From Pelodera strongyloides (taxonomy: Eukaryota > Nematoda > Chromadorea > Rhabditida > Rhabditidae): a stretch of 64,000 nucleotides of DNA. Below the pieces are notes generated by a model, which was not told where the DNA came from, did not search any database, and worked only from the letters and a program-made list of their open reading frames with translations. Made by a program: the position numbers and the translations under genes. This document shows positions 23,696 through 34,200 of this stretch, piece after piece (position 1 is the stretch's first letter; each line of letters starts with the position of its first letter). The DNA lies in NCBI GenBank assembly GCA_036852015.1, contig JAANDG010000193.1, positions 124,001 through 188,000 on the forward strand. Direction: 5' to 3'.

Positions 23696-24992
23696 CGACT
23701 GCGGTTTAGGCGAATACGTGTCGGAATAAGTGTGAAACTAGCTTGTAGAGCTTGCAATTAGTGTTGTTGAGAGGAGAGGAGTGGTGATTCTCCCCGCGAA
23801 CAGTGGGAGCTCTGGGAACTCTGCCGCTCTCTGTAGTGATGTACTCCCCCTACTCCCCATAGTTGTCTCTCCGTCTCCCTGCAGGCCTGTTTCTGGTTCT
23901 CGCGCGCTGACTTGCTGTCTCTGACGCACTCCTTGTCCAACGATGTGTCTCGCCTGATAACTTACCAGTCTCAGTGTCTCTTACGAGACTATTTTTGTAT
24001 GTTATTCCTATTATGGTTGTCATCTGTCTGCTCGTACACGGCTTGGAATTTTTATTGCCGCTTTTGTAAACTGCAGACATAATATACTTATTTTATTAAT
24101 AGAAAACATCGTATTCCTTAGCGTTAGTGCTTTTTTGAAAACATTATTATGATAATGTATTGTGCACAAATACAATTTATAATGTGCACGTACAGTTTTG
24201 CAAAGTGAAAAGAGTATATAACACATAGTATTAGTTTATGAGAGTAGTGTAGTGTCGTTTATGTTTACTATGAGCGTAAATGTAAAATGTAGCAGTACCG
24301 TGACGTGACATTGGAAAAGAAACTCGATAGTTGTGGTGTTTCTTCCATGCAGAATATTTCGGTAGGTGTATTGTAGGAGTTACTGTATCTTACTGTACTT
24401 TGAGGTGGAGTGTACTGTATCCGTATTCACTTAACGCACTCAATGCACTCGGGGGATTCGTGATTAGTAAAGGACTTTATATAAATTATAGAAATGCGAT
24501 TGTTGCAACTTTCGAATAATCCGACTAAAGTCACTGCTCTTTCTTGTTTCTGATCGTATCTGTCTAGTTGGGCAAGTTGTCTATAGCTTCGTATGTAGCT
24601 TAGGAATGATACCTTTTTAGGCTTATTATTTATTACTTAAATACTGTGTTTACTTAGATAATTGTTTAGTGTACATAACTGATTGTGTATGTACTTATAG
24701 TTTCAGCACGCTCCAAGTTCTTTCTCTTCTCGGGTTCCGTAAAGCTACAGCGAATTCGAATTTACCGGTAACTTTTATTTATTAAACGTTCATTAGATAG
24801 CAGTTGAACACGTATGTACATTTATTATTGCTCAAAATGGAGCGTTACTATCTTTAGAAGAATATGATTGAAATAGGTTTGTTCTATATACTCTTGAGTA
24901 TCTGATTGTTTTACTATAGTTAAGATTATACACAGCGAGGGAGAGAAATCATGAGATTGAAGGGAAAGCTAGTTCGCTAAGGTATACGGTAT
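23696..24992. other. Spacer between two minus-strand genes
   Basis: Upstream region of the LRR gene and downstream region of the Lifeguard gene. It contains a CT/GA-rich, GC-richer patch at 23760-23950 and AT-rich sequence beyond. The block AAACTGCAGACATAATATAC at 24067 also occurs at 23211 inside the LRR gene, a short local duplication (GTAAACTGCAGACATAATAT ... AAAACATC). I see no coding exon or RNA gene. Confidence 0.5.
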
Positions 24993-27700
24993 CTACTTCA
25001 TGAAAGAGAGCACAAATTGGAAGAGAGTGCAGATTGAACCGAATAGAGTGGCAGACGCGTAGACGTAGTCTTCCTCACTGATCTCGTACTTGCGACCGCC
25101 GAAGATTTGCTGGAAAAGCAATTGAAAGGCTTCTTTATTGGTACTCTTGCTCAATCGTGTTTACGGTGGTGCTGCCAGAAGTGTGCGAAAGGTGTGCAAT
25201 TCTATTTGCGCATTTGTGGCGCACCTTCCGCTTCCCCGCGTGGTATTGAGTGCCTAGTATGGCGTCTGGTGGGGGGTTTCTTGGCGACTGTGCCATCATC
25301 AGTATAGCAGTATGTTTACCTGTAGCTCCATGATCATGATGAAAATGATGAGAATGATGGCAAGTCCAGCGTAGAGTGCCTGGAGCCATGTGAAGATTGG
25401 ACTGACCCACGCGCAGATTCCGACCACAATTCCAAATATCATCAGGCCAATGCAGCAGATGAAGGCGAAGAAGCCACATCTAAGGTATAAGGATGCGACC
25501 TCAGGGTCAGGGATAATCAAATTACAACCTCTGCGGGCAATCACAGGTGTCTACTGTAATATAAGCTTCATCGGTGAACTTTTTTTGAGAGTAATCAATA
25601 GGATGTGCAAGACGTGAGTAATAAGGATAGTAGCGCATAGTAAGGTGGAAGGTTGTGTTGATCTGTAAACTGCTCAAGGTAGCATCATTGAACAAGAAGC
25701 TCCACTTACCCAGTAACATCACAGGGGGCAAATGCGGCGAAGAGAGCACAAGAGAAGGTGATACCCATTGTGACAAAAGCGGCGATTAGACACGAGGTGA
25801 CCGTGTGGAAGGCGCCCATGACCATCACCATGAAACCCATCGAGAGGGTCTGCAACACGGTTTATTTTTCTCGTTATGATGGGCGCTCTCTCGAGCAATA
25901 TAAAATTTAAATTTAAAGCAAACTACCGGCCGTTCTTTGAAATACATGGAGTACACAAGCATTCTTATGAAGCTTATGCAAATGAACATAAATTAGCATA
26001 AATACGTACGAATTTAGTTGTTCACGATGCGATTCAAAATCCGGCCGGTATTTCGCTTTAAAAATAAAACAGTGCAGTGAGCGGGGTTGGGGCGGAACCT
26101 CCCACATGTGAGTAGTGTCCTACTAAGAGAGATCCTAATAAGTGAAGTTGAGAGAGGTGAGCAAGCATTTTGAACCCGTTAACTAAGTTCCAGCCAATTC
26201 CGCAATGACAAGCGAAACTTAGGTATATGCGGTCCTGCATACCATTACATTACGAGGTCTTAGTGTCCAGCCATGCATACCAGTAGGTGGTCTTAATTTT
26301 TGGGATCTTGTCCAGCAATACTGTATGTTTAACTGACCAGCCCCAATAGAAGAATGTAATTGATGGGAAAGTGTCTTCCTACATTACAGCACAGAATGGG
26401 CAACGAGCAGACCAAGTACATGACACTAAATGAAGACATTTGACCGGACTGTAAAGTCTATGAACGTTCTGTAGCTATGTCTCGTAACACTAATTGGACA
26501 ATCTTGCAAGGCGTTAGTTGTGTAACTACTATGATATTTGTTTCCGAGCATTTCCCGCGGAAAAACCAGCTAGTTTTTTACTATTTTCCTACTAGGTTTT
26601 TAGTCGGAAAAAGCTCGGAAACGCAAAGTTTCTCGGAAAATGCTCGGAAAATCCGCGGGAAAAGCTCGGAAACGGACAAACAGACAGCTCCCGAGCTCGG
26701 CCCGCCTATTTTCCGAGCTCGGCCCGAGAACCTCAAAGTTTCCGAGCTTTTTCCGAGAATCTTCTCGGAGAATACTCGGAGAATCCGCGGAAAATCCTCG
26801 GAAACGCAAAGTTTCTCGGAAAATGCTCGGGATTCATTAACGGAGTAGCTTCCCGTTTATAATGCTCACAATCAGTATACACTTCGTACTCACTATCCCA
26901 GATAGTAGATGTATGGATGTTGTTGGATGAATTCCCGAAACGACTTGAACATGAAGGGAATAGAAGCCATCACTGTGACGATGATTAGCTGCAAAAATAA
27001 GATTATATGTGGTGGCAGATCCTCCTTTCACCAGGAGCGTTTACCCAATATAGGACGTGGATAAATACCCAAGGTAATAATGTCGAATGAACCAACCATA
27101 ACGCCTGTTAGAAGGAACACTTTCTTCACAAATGCCTTCCGAACTGATCTGTGACTGAACCCGAGACTTTCACTTTTTCGACTCTGAATAAGGGGTTTTA
27201 ATGGAATGAAAATTTTTTGGGGCGTAACTTTGAAGTATACCTTCCCATCCTCGTCTACAAACAGTAGGAAATTCACGGTTATGAATAAAGTGACACTGGC
27301 TGTAGTTGATTGGGTCTCGATCATTAGCTTGGCTTGCAAGTGTACTACTGTATCCTGAGATAGGTTATTTGTACGTAGAATAGAACCAACCCCCTCTTCT
27401 TCCTGATCTTCCGTTCCTCCATCTGTTCCAGCCTCCAATCCTAAATAAGTGAAGAAATAGAAATATGTAATAGCTTTGAAGCGCATGGGTTCGTAGCTGG
27501 TAGTACGCGACACTGTGTTTTAATTTACTGATATTACGATCGAAATAGGGCAAACCTTGACGATGCATCCCATGCATTGGTAGCGTGGGAGGTGGGAGAT
27601 AGGGGGGATTCTGGGGAACAGAACTCGGGTGGGAAGGGTAGTTGGAGGGAGGATTGGAATATGAATTCATGGGTGGGAATTGAGAATGTGGAGGCATCAT
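24993..27700 (-). CDS. Lifeguard/TMBIM family multi-pass membrane protein
   Basis: A relative of GRINA/FAIM2/TMBIM1: seven-span Bax-inhibitor-like proteins of Golgi/ER membranes that modulate calcium release and cell death. Minus-strand exons: 27700-27529 (Pro-rich start MMPPHSQFPPMNSYSNPPSN), 27440 onward (acidic linker), about 27186-27098 (SVRKAFVKKVFLLTG; family VRRAFIRKVY), about 26989-26896 (LIIVTVMASIPFMFKSFREF..YIYYLG), about 26430-26340 (YLVCSLPILCCNVGRHFPIN), about 25848-25710 (TLSMGFMVMVMGAFHTVTSC), about 25481-25321 (CGFFAFICCIGLMIFGIVVG and LQALYAGLAIILIIFIMIME) and 25109-24993 (QIFGGRKYEISEEDYVYASA, ending FMK). The RRFP-like and QLMLGGR..EEYVFA-like family motifs are matched. 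The donor after KVFLLTG (GTTATG) is weak, and the join between exons 2 and 3 is unresolved. Introns hold two repeats. Confidence 0.85.
25917..26057. mobile_element. TTAA-flanked foldback MITE, copy 1 (piggyBac-like)
   Basis: A 141-bp element flanked on both sides by TTAA (25913-25916 and 26058-26061). The left end AGCAAACTACCGGCCG and the right end, read inverted, AGCGAAATACCGGCCG are terminal inverted repeats. The inner part shares GTTGTTCACGATGCG with copy 2 at 50229. It lies in a Lifeguard-gene intron. No coding capacity. Confidence 0.7.
26545..26835. repeat. Short-motif foldback array, CTCGGAAAA family
   Basis: Many copies of TTTCCGAGC / GCTCGGAAA with CCGCGGAAAA and AACGCAAAGTTTCTCGG. 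The outer ends are inverted: TTCCGAGCATTTCCCGCGG on the left, and CCGCGGAAAA followed by TCTCGGAAAATGCTCGG on the right. It lies in a Lifeguard-gene intron. Related motif runs form the ends of the 2.8 kb element at 33071-35911, so this may be its deleted, MITE-like derivative. Confidence 0.6.
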
Positions 27701-28768
27701 TTTGGACTTACGTGAAAATTACGGGGAGTGGTATCTGATAGGTATAGGCCGATGTTTTCTTTCCAACTATAGTAAAGGTTTGGTGTTAGATAAATATGGC
27801 GGCACTAGTTGTTAGATACAAATAATCCAGTTTGTGGTGTAATTTTAGACCAGATTGAGTAGAAACGTTCAAAATATGGATTTAGACCAGGCCTTTTTTG
27901 GGCTTTATCGCGTTGTTCTGTGCCCTCTAGTTGGTTCCTAGGATACTGGACACACAAGAGAATTTCGTATGATGATGGGTCACTACTGAGAGAAATAGAA
28001 ATCCAGGAAGCCATATTTATGAGTTGTCAACTTTCTATCAAGAAGTGGGATATGTTGTAGGTTCTCTGTAGGTTCTCGGTTTACTCTGGTACGGGTTGAA
28101 AAAGGAGATCAATCAATACACTATGTAATAAGTTAACCTTCGGGAACTCACTTTTGGGATTTTCATTCATCTTTTCTGTACAAGTAGCGTCAAAGTCCAC
28201 TGTTCCTTTGTATGGATAGAGATGGTAGTGCATTTTGAAAACTGAAATTTATACGTGTTGCACTTAACAATGACATAACATATGCGAATATGTTTGTAAA
28301 ATTCAAAGTTGTGACGAGTGTATATGGGGTAGTTCATTTTGTGGCATGCGGGTAAAGTATTTTAAGTTCAAATTAGCATACATTCTGATGTGTCTTTATT
28401 ACTTTTGGCGTTCGTGGTAAGGTACCGTAGTTTACACAGTGTAGATGTAAAGGAAACACGTTTTGGTTTTAGAATACTTATGAGTGATTCTGCGCTCGTA
28501 GTCGGCTAGTTTCTTTGATGCATATCAATCCTATGATTTCAAGGTTGATCATTAGTGAAGTGGAATGAAATTTTTGTAGGAAACTGTGAGCTACCGTAAT
28601 ACTAGGTGGTCGATTAATTGACTATCTATCCTGATTTTCATGAATGACATAGCTATGTCCCTCTCTCCTTCTCTCTCTCTCTCTCTGTCTCTCTGTCTGT
28701 CTCTCTCTCTCACTCTCGTTCGCGGAAACTAAAGAATTTTCATTTCAGCATCCATTTGCGATCTAATT
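27701..28768. other. Divergent spacer between Lifeguard and TLS1 genes
   Basis: A shared upstream region: Lifeguard reads left, TLS1 reads right. I see no exon in it. A (TC)n microsatellite lies at 28662-28710, just before the TLS1 acceptor TTTCATTTCAG (ending 28748). The promoters of both genes probably lie here, but no motif identifies them. Confidence 0.5.
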
Positions 28769-30943
28769 ATGTCATCCGAGGAAGTGGTAACATTCAAACG
28801 TCCGAAGAAGAAGGTTCAGATCAGAAGGAAGAGGCCAGAAGAGGAAAACGAAGAAGAGGACGAAGAGCAGGGTGAGGGTGAAACTGCAATTCTGTGCGGC
28901 GAAAAGAGTTACGCGCGCCAACCTTTCGCCGCACACCTCTTCACCAGACTATCGCGAGAAGCTGGCGGAGATAGTGCGATTAGCCGCACACGCGCACACC
29001 TTTTTACCTCTAGATTCACACCAATTCTAGCATCCAATACTTGCGTCATGTTGTCCAAATGATATTTTTGCGCCATGTTGTTACCGCGCACAAGCAGAGT
29101 CTTCTTGCAGGCGTTTCCCGTATTGAAGATATCAAAGAGCTGCAGAAGGCACGCGAGAGAAAGGGTGGATTGAATGAGGTACTGTATAGTTAGCCTTTAT
29201 TAGTTTATGTACCTCGTAGATAACAGTATATAGGAGAACTCCGCACGTATTAACAATTTTGAGCGATAAACGTGTACACACAATATAAATAAGAATTCAA
29301 GTTCGAAGGGATCCATATTTATTTAACACTGTTATGTTTGTTTCAGATGGAGTGTGCTGTGGGTAGAGAACGAGCGATACAATTGAATGCTGGGGATGAA
29401 GTACAGGTTTGTTATGCTTTTTCCGAATAATTTATCCTGGCTTCAACTGAGGGAAATGTTTGGAGCATTAAAAGCAAGTGCATAAAACGAGCTGCGGATG
29501 CCACATCACAATACGCAGTTACCTTAGGGTTTTCGTTAGTTGACTGTAAATCATTTGTTAATTTCAAGGGTACTGTAGGTGGCCTTATCTTTTTTCGTTC
29601 CAGCTTTCTGGTGGACAAATAATCATGACCCAGAAACAGAAGGCCAAGATTGAAGCGCAGGATATAGAGAGGGGAATGAAGGAACAGTTCGAGAAGGAGA
29701 CTTTGTTGAGGTACATAATTAGAGTGCCATTAGAATCCAGAAACTGAGCTGAATGACTCTGGCTCTTGTCAGGGAGTGAAAGGCGTTCGGTCACTTTTTT
29801 CATTACAAGAAGGTCTCAAGTTTCGTGGTTATTTGTTTGGATTATCCCGTGACTTATTGGAAGATTTGTAAAGAATGACTCAACCTATAACCTTACTGTA
29901 TGCAACTCCATACTTATCAATATTTCCATGATGTTATCGGGTAAACCACATACGAGTGGTCTCCATCTTTCAGAGATGAGCACGAAGAGTTGCGTAAGTT
30001 TATTGAGCAAGGAATGAATGGAAAAGGAGGTGGATCTGCGAAGGAGCCAGCGGGAGCCAGTGGACAGCGGGCGGTAAAGACAAGTAGGTTTGAGGAGTAT
30101 TGGAGAGATGATTAGATTAGATATCCCATCTGACTTCTAGGGTATGGAGTAGGGCCCTGTTAAAAATGATGATGTAGACCGTGTACGATCCCGCCTCACT
30201 TTTCTGCTACCCACCCAATACGTCCTAAGATTTGTGTCGTTTTCCTTAGCGCGCGTCTTCCTAATGTGTTGACCTGGACTGACCAACATACGGCAGACAA
30301 TATGCATCTATGATACCGTATACCATTGCAGGTGACACCATCTTGGCTCGAGCTGCTTCGAAATTGAACAAGTTCCGCTCGGAGCAGGGCACTGAACTCC
30401 TCTCAAATCAAATGTTGGCTGGAATCCCGGAAGTGGATCTAGGAATAAAGTGAGTGAATTATAAACATGTGCCCGCCGTGACCTTTATGAATATTGTGAA
30501 AAATGACAAATCTCCAAGGATATTCCACGTAAAGTTGATGTTTGGGCTACTTCTGGCATAGTTATCCTGTTTTCAGTGCTCGTATCAACAATATTCTGGA
30601 GACAGAACGAAAAAAGAAGGAATTGCTCGAACAGGCTATATTGAAGGCTAATGGAAAAGGTAGTGTTTCCTTTTATTTGAAATTTTTTCCAAATGTTGAT
30701 CTTTCGGTAATAATTTTTAACTGAGTAACAGTTACAAGTTATACAGTGTGTGGAATATCTTCAAACTATTTCAAGAGGCTATACAAAATGTAATATTGCG
30801 TGAAATTGTTATAGCGGTAGACGTTCGCTTTTTTGTAAAATATGATTTTTGTGTAAGTTTGTAAAATAATAATTTCAGCTCCTGCAGAACCGCCAGCGGA
30901 CGAGGAATGTCAAACGAAGAAGCTGAGATTGAGTACGGATTAA
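28769..30943 (+). CDS. TLS1/C9orf78 homologue, spliceosome-associated protein
   Basis: C9orf78 (fission yeast Tls1) is a nuclear protein that associates with the U5 snRNP helicase Brr2. The start MSSEEVVTFKRPKKKVQIRR is basic then acidic (EEENEEEDEEQ), as in human MPVVRKIFRRRRGDSESEEDE. Later exons encode VSRIEDIKELQKARERKGGL (about 29112-29178), MECAVGRERAIQLNAGDEVQ (from 29347), a charged helix around IMTQKQKAKIEAQDIERGMK (from 29604) and the diagnostic block ELLSNQMLAGIPEVDLGINA followed by RINNILETE (human EEMLSNQMLSGIPEVDLGID). The last exon (about 30879-30943) ends KKLRLSTD. The human C-terminal FVPTNMAVNYVQHNRFY block is missing, so the protein is shorter than the human 289 residues. 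The start acceptor lies 20 nt upstream. Confidence 0.85.
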
Positions 30944-31235
30944 GTTATTTGGATACGTTTGTTATCAATTTGTATGTATGTAATCCTTGTTACGTTAATT
31001 TGATACCTTTCCGAAATGTTCCTTTTTTGTCAATGGTCTCATTATTGCGAATTGAAGTAAACGGTTGTTCGAGATGGTCATTTACAGAGCACAGATATCC
31101 TGCGGGGAACAGAGGGTTATCTTTGTATAAGAGAATACGAGCGTTTTGATACACCTTTATGAGATGGATCACAGTTTCAATTCGAGCAGCTTAACCCGTC
31201 TGTCCGAAGGAAATGAACAAGAGAAGAGTGGATTG

Positions 31236-34200
31236 TCACCGGTCCTTTGTCTCACTGAGGTGCTTCAGGATATCAACCCAGTTGTTGCCACGTTCAACAC
31301 TGAAATTGACAATTGAAATCTGATTTGTCTTCTCTTTTCCTAATCGTTAATAAATAGACATTATAGTGCACTGTATGGCATTGATTGGCGTTCTGAGTCC
31401 CTATTCACCAACACACAGGGAGCCCTGTCTAGGCTCACGGGCGCTCTGAATCTCTTCTGCCCTCGCACTCTCTACACCCTCTTTAGCTCCTTGGGGAGGC
31501 CAGGGAGGGCTCCCTGTGTGTTGGTGAATAGGGTCTCTGGATAGACTATATGTCATTGTATCAAACGACACAACCGGAAACTAGCACCTAAGGAAACTGA
31601 CTCACCCTGTTCCTTCGTTTCTGTCCCACATCCTCCTTTTGGCAGATTTTGTAAGCGGTTGTTCTCGTTGGGTAATAGCTGCACTTGTTTTATCTTGAAG
31701 AGACAAATCAGCAATCTGTAAAATTAACGTTACATAAGAATTCTTGTCTATTGACGAAGGAACTGTGCAGATGTGTGAATTCACTGAAAGGGAATACGCA
31801 CAAAGGAACAAGAGTACAAACCTTTTCAAGAGTATAGTTTTCGACGAGCGAGTCGAAATTTTCTTTTGCAAACTCAATAAGAGTAAATGTGGCGGCCATA
31901 CCTTCATTCTCCTTCGCAACCTCGAACATTCTAAACACAATCACATCACAGTTAAACACAGTTATGAAATGGCGACGACCTAGGAAATAACAGTTCTAGA
32001 TGACAGCAGAACCGCCGTATTTCATAATCTAGTCGTGTGTAAATCCAAAGAGACAGATCTTCGACCCAAATCCAAACTGATGAGGGTTGAGGTAAGTAAA
32101 GCTACTGTAGTGGCGCTCACTTGTCTTTGATTTCGCGGCGCACTTCGTCTGTCATGTTCTGATTGTGAAAGATATCCATGTTGATATCGCATGGCACCTA
32201 GAAAGTGTTTGCACATTATATCATACTAGCACCGCTTTGCTTAGCAAAACCTATAGGCTACAATGTCATACATTTACACACAGTCGAATATATATTATAT
32301 TGAATACTTTATTCTGAAAAGAACAAAAGCGAAATAATACAGCGTGAACAAATACATACAAAAAAAAAACGTAAAGCGAAATACTGGACAACACAAAAAT
32401 ACGGAAAAGGTTCGTAGGTAAATGGCTATAGGCTATACGTGGGGATAAGTAAGAGAATTTCGATTGAGCCGAGTTTTGAAAATTTCTACACTAGAAGGGA
32501 AGGGATGGAAAACTTCAAGAGGTAAGGAATTCCACGATCTGACTACGCGCCTTTGGTAGAAGTGACATGAGACATCGGAGCTAGACGAACAATGTTTCAG
32601 TTGATATGTGTGACAATTACGAGGAGGACGGTCAGAAAATTCGAAAGAAGGAGAAGGGTAAAAATCACGAGAGAAAACAGAACGATAACAACGTACAAGG
32701 TCATAAACTATTCTACGGTGTTCGAGAGGTTTCAGATCAAATGAATGGAGGAGATCAACGTAAGGAACTGCATCGGTTTCGGGAAAACATTTCTTATAGG
32801 CGAACGATAAAAACCGCTTTTGGACAGCTTCAATTTTGTTTATTAGGGTAAGTTGGTGAGGATTCCATACTTCTGAAGCATATTCCAAGAGAGGTCTACA
32901 AAAAGCAATGAAAGCAGCACGGTAAGTGGAAAGATGTGGAAATTTTATAGACCGTAGGATACAATAAGAAACGCGTTTACTACTTGAAATGATGTTATTG
33001 ATATGAGAGGTGAATGAGAGATCACTACCTATAGTAACACCAAGGTCTTTACAACTCTGTTAATGTTTTACAAGCTTTTTCCGACAAACTCGGCGTTTTC
33101 AAGCTTTTTCCAACTATTCTCCGAGCTTTTTCCAAGAACATTCTCGGAAAAAGCTAGGAAATCCCGCGCTTCTCGGAAAAAGCTAGGAAAATACTCGGAA
33201 AAAGCTTGGGAAAATCTCCCAGCTTTTTCCGACAAACCACAGAAGTACGCCATACTACAATTGACGCTGGTATGCCGTGCATCTATTTCACAAATATAAA
33301 AATAAATTTTCTGTGCGCGCCCGCCCACCTCGCGGAATATTTTTTCCCTGAAGTTATTAAAGTTTATTTTTTTATTTTACTTAGTTATTGTGTTAGTATG
33401 TTAACTTATTTTAGTACATTGTGGTGTGTACAACGTATTGTGGCGGTATGGTGTCGGATATAAGCCGTATTTTCATTCAGGAGCAAAAAGTTAATATCAA
33501 ACAAACGAGTAATAATTTTACAACAGAAAACGTGTACCATAGTGCCGAATGTCATCCATACGTTTGCTTATATTGTTTGTACATTCTTGTGCATCTTTCC
33601 GTTCGAGTAAGCTATTTATTTCCGATATATAATTAGTTTTCAGACATAGTTTAAGAAGAACTGCGAACATGCGGCCTGATGTACTTGTTCGCCTACAACG
33701 TGCGATTCCTTCAGCGTTATCTGGCAGGCAAGATTATCCACCATGTAAGCTTTAACTTTTTTTAACCTTGTTATTCTTCTGTTGATTTTCTGTCCAAGTA
33801 TAGAAAAATCCGCCGCATCTTGGGACTACACCACTATTCGAGATTGTTTACAGCCGGCAGTCACCAGTATAAGTTCCGCGGTCTGTTTTGTATACACGGA
33901 AACCCCATTATTTAGCACGATGTCAATTAATTCGAAGGGCGAAGGGAACAAATGAAAAGGAGGTTGAGACTTTGATCACGGCGGTCACTGCCCTAAATTC
34001 ACTTTTACCCCTCTTCCACTTTCGAGCTTCGAGCTGTTCTTTGGAGGTTTTCCTTCGAAATTCCTTTACCAGAACCTCGTCTCGTGCTCAGTTTAGGCTT
34101 ATAGTAGTTTCTTAAAAGGTTAAAAAAATTTTAGGACTGGAAGACGAAGACTCACGCGTTTTACGTCCATTGCCATGCAGGCTGACATGCAGGTGCAATG

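Noticed and set aside
26477..26848. 123-codon plus-strand frame with repeated RKIRGKSSE
   Set aside because: Translation of the CTCGGAAAA foldback repeat in a Lifeguard-gene intron.
33659..33880. Integrase-like fragment ([17 protein letters not shown]) in the nested element
   Set aside because: It faintly recalls the TPFEIVYGR block of gypsy/Ginger integrases, but no DDE residues or neighbouring integrase motifs are visible and the segment does not join in frame to the other exons.
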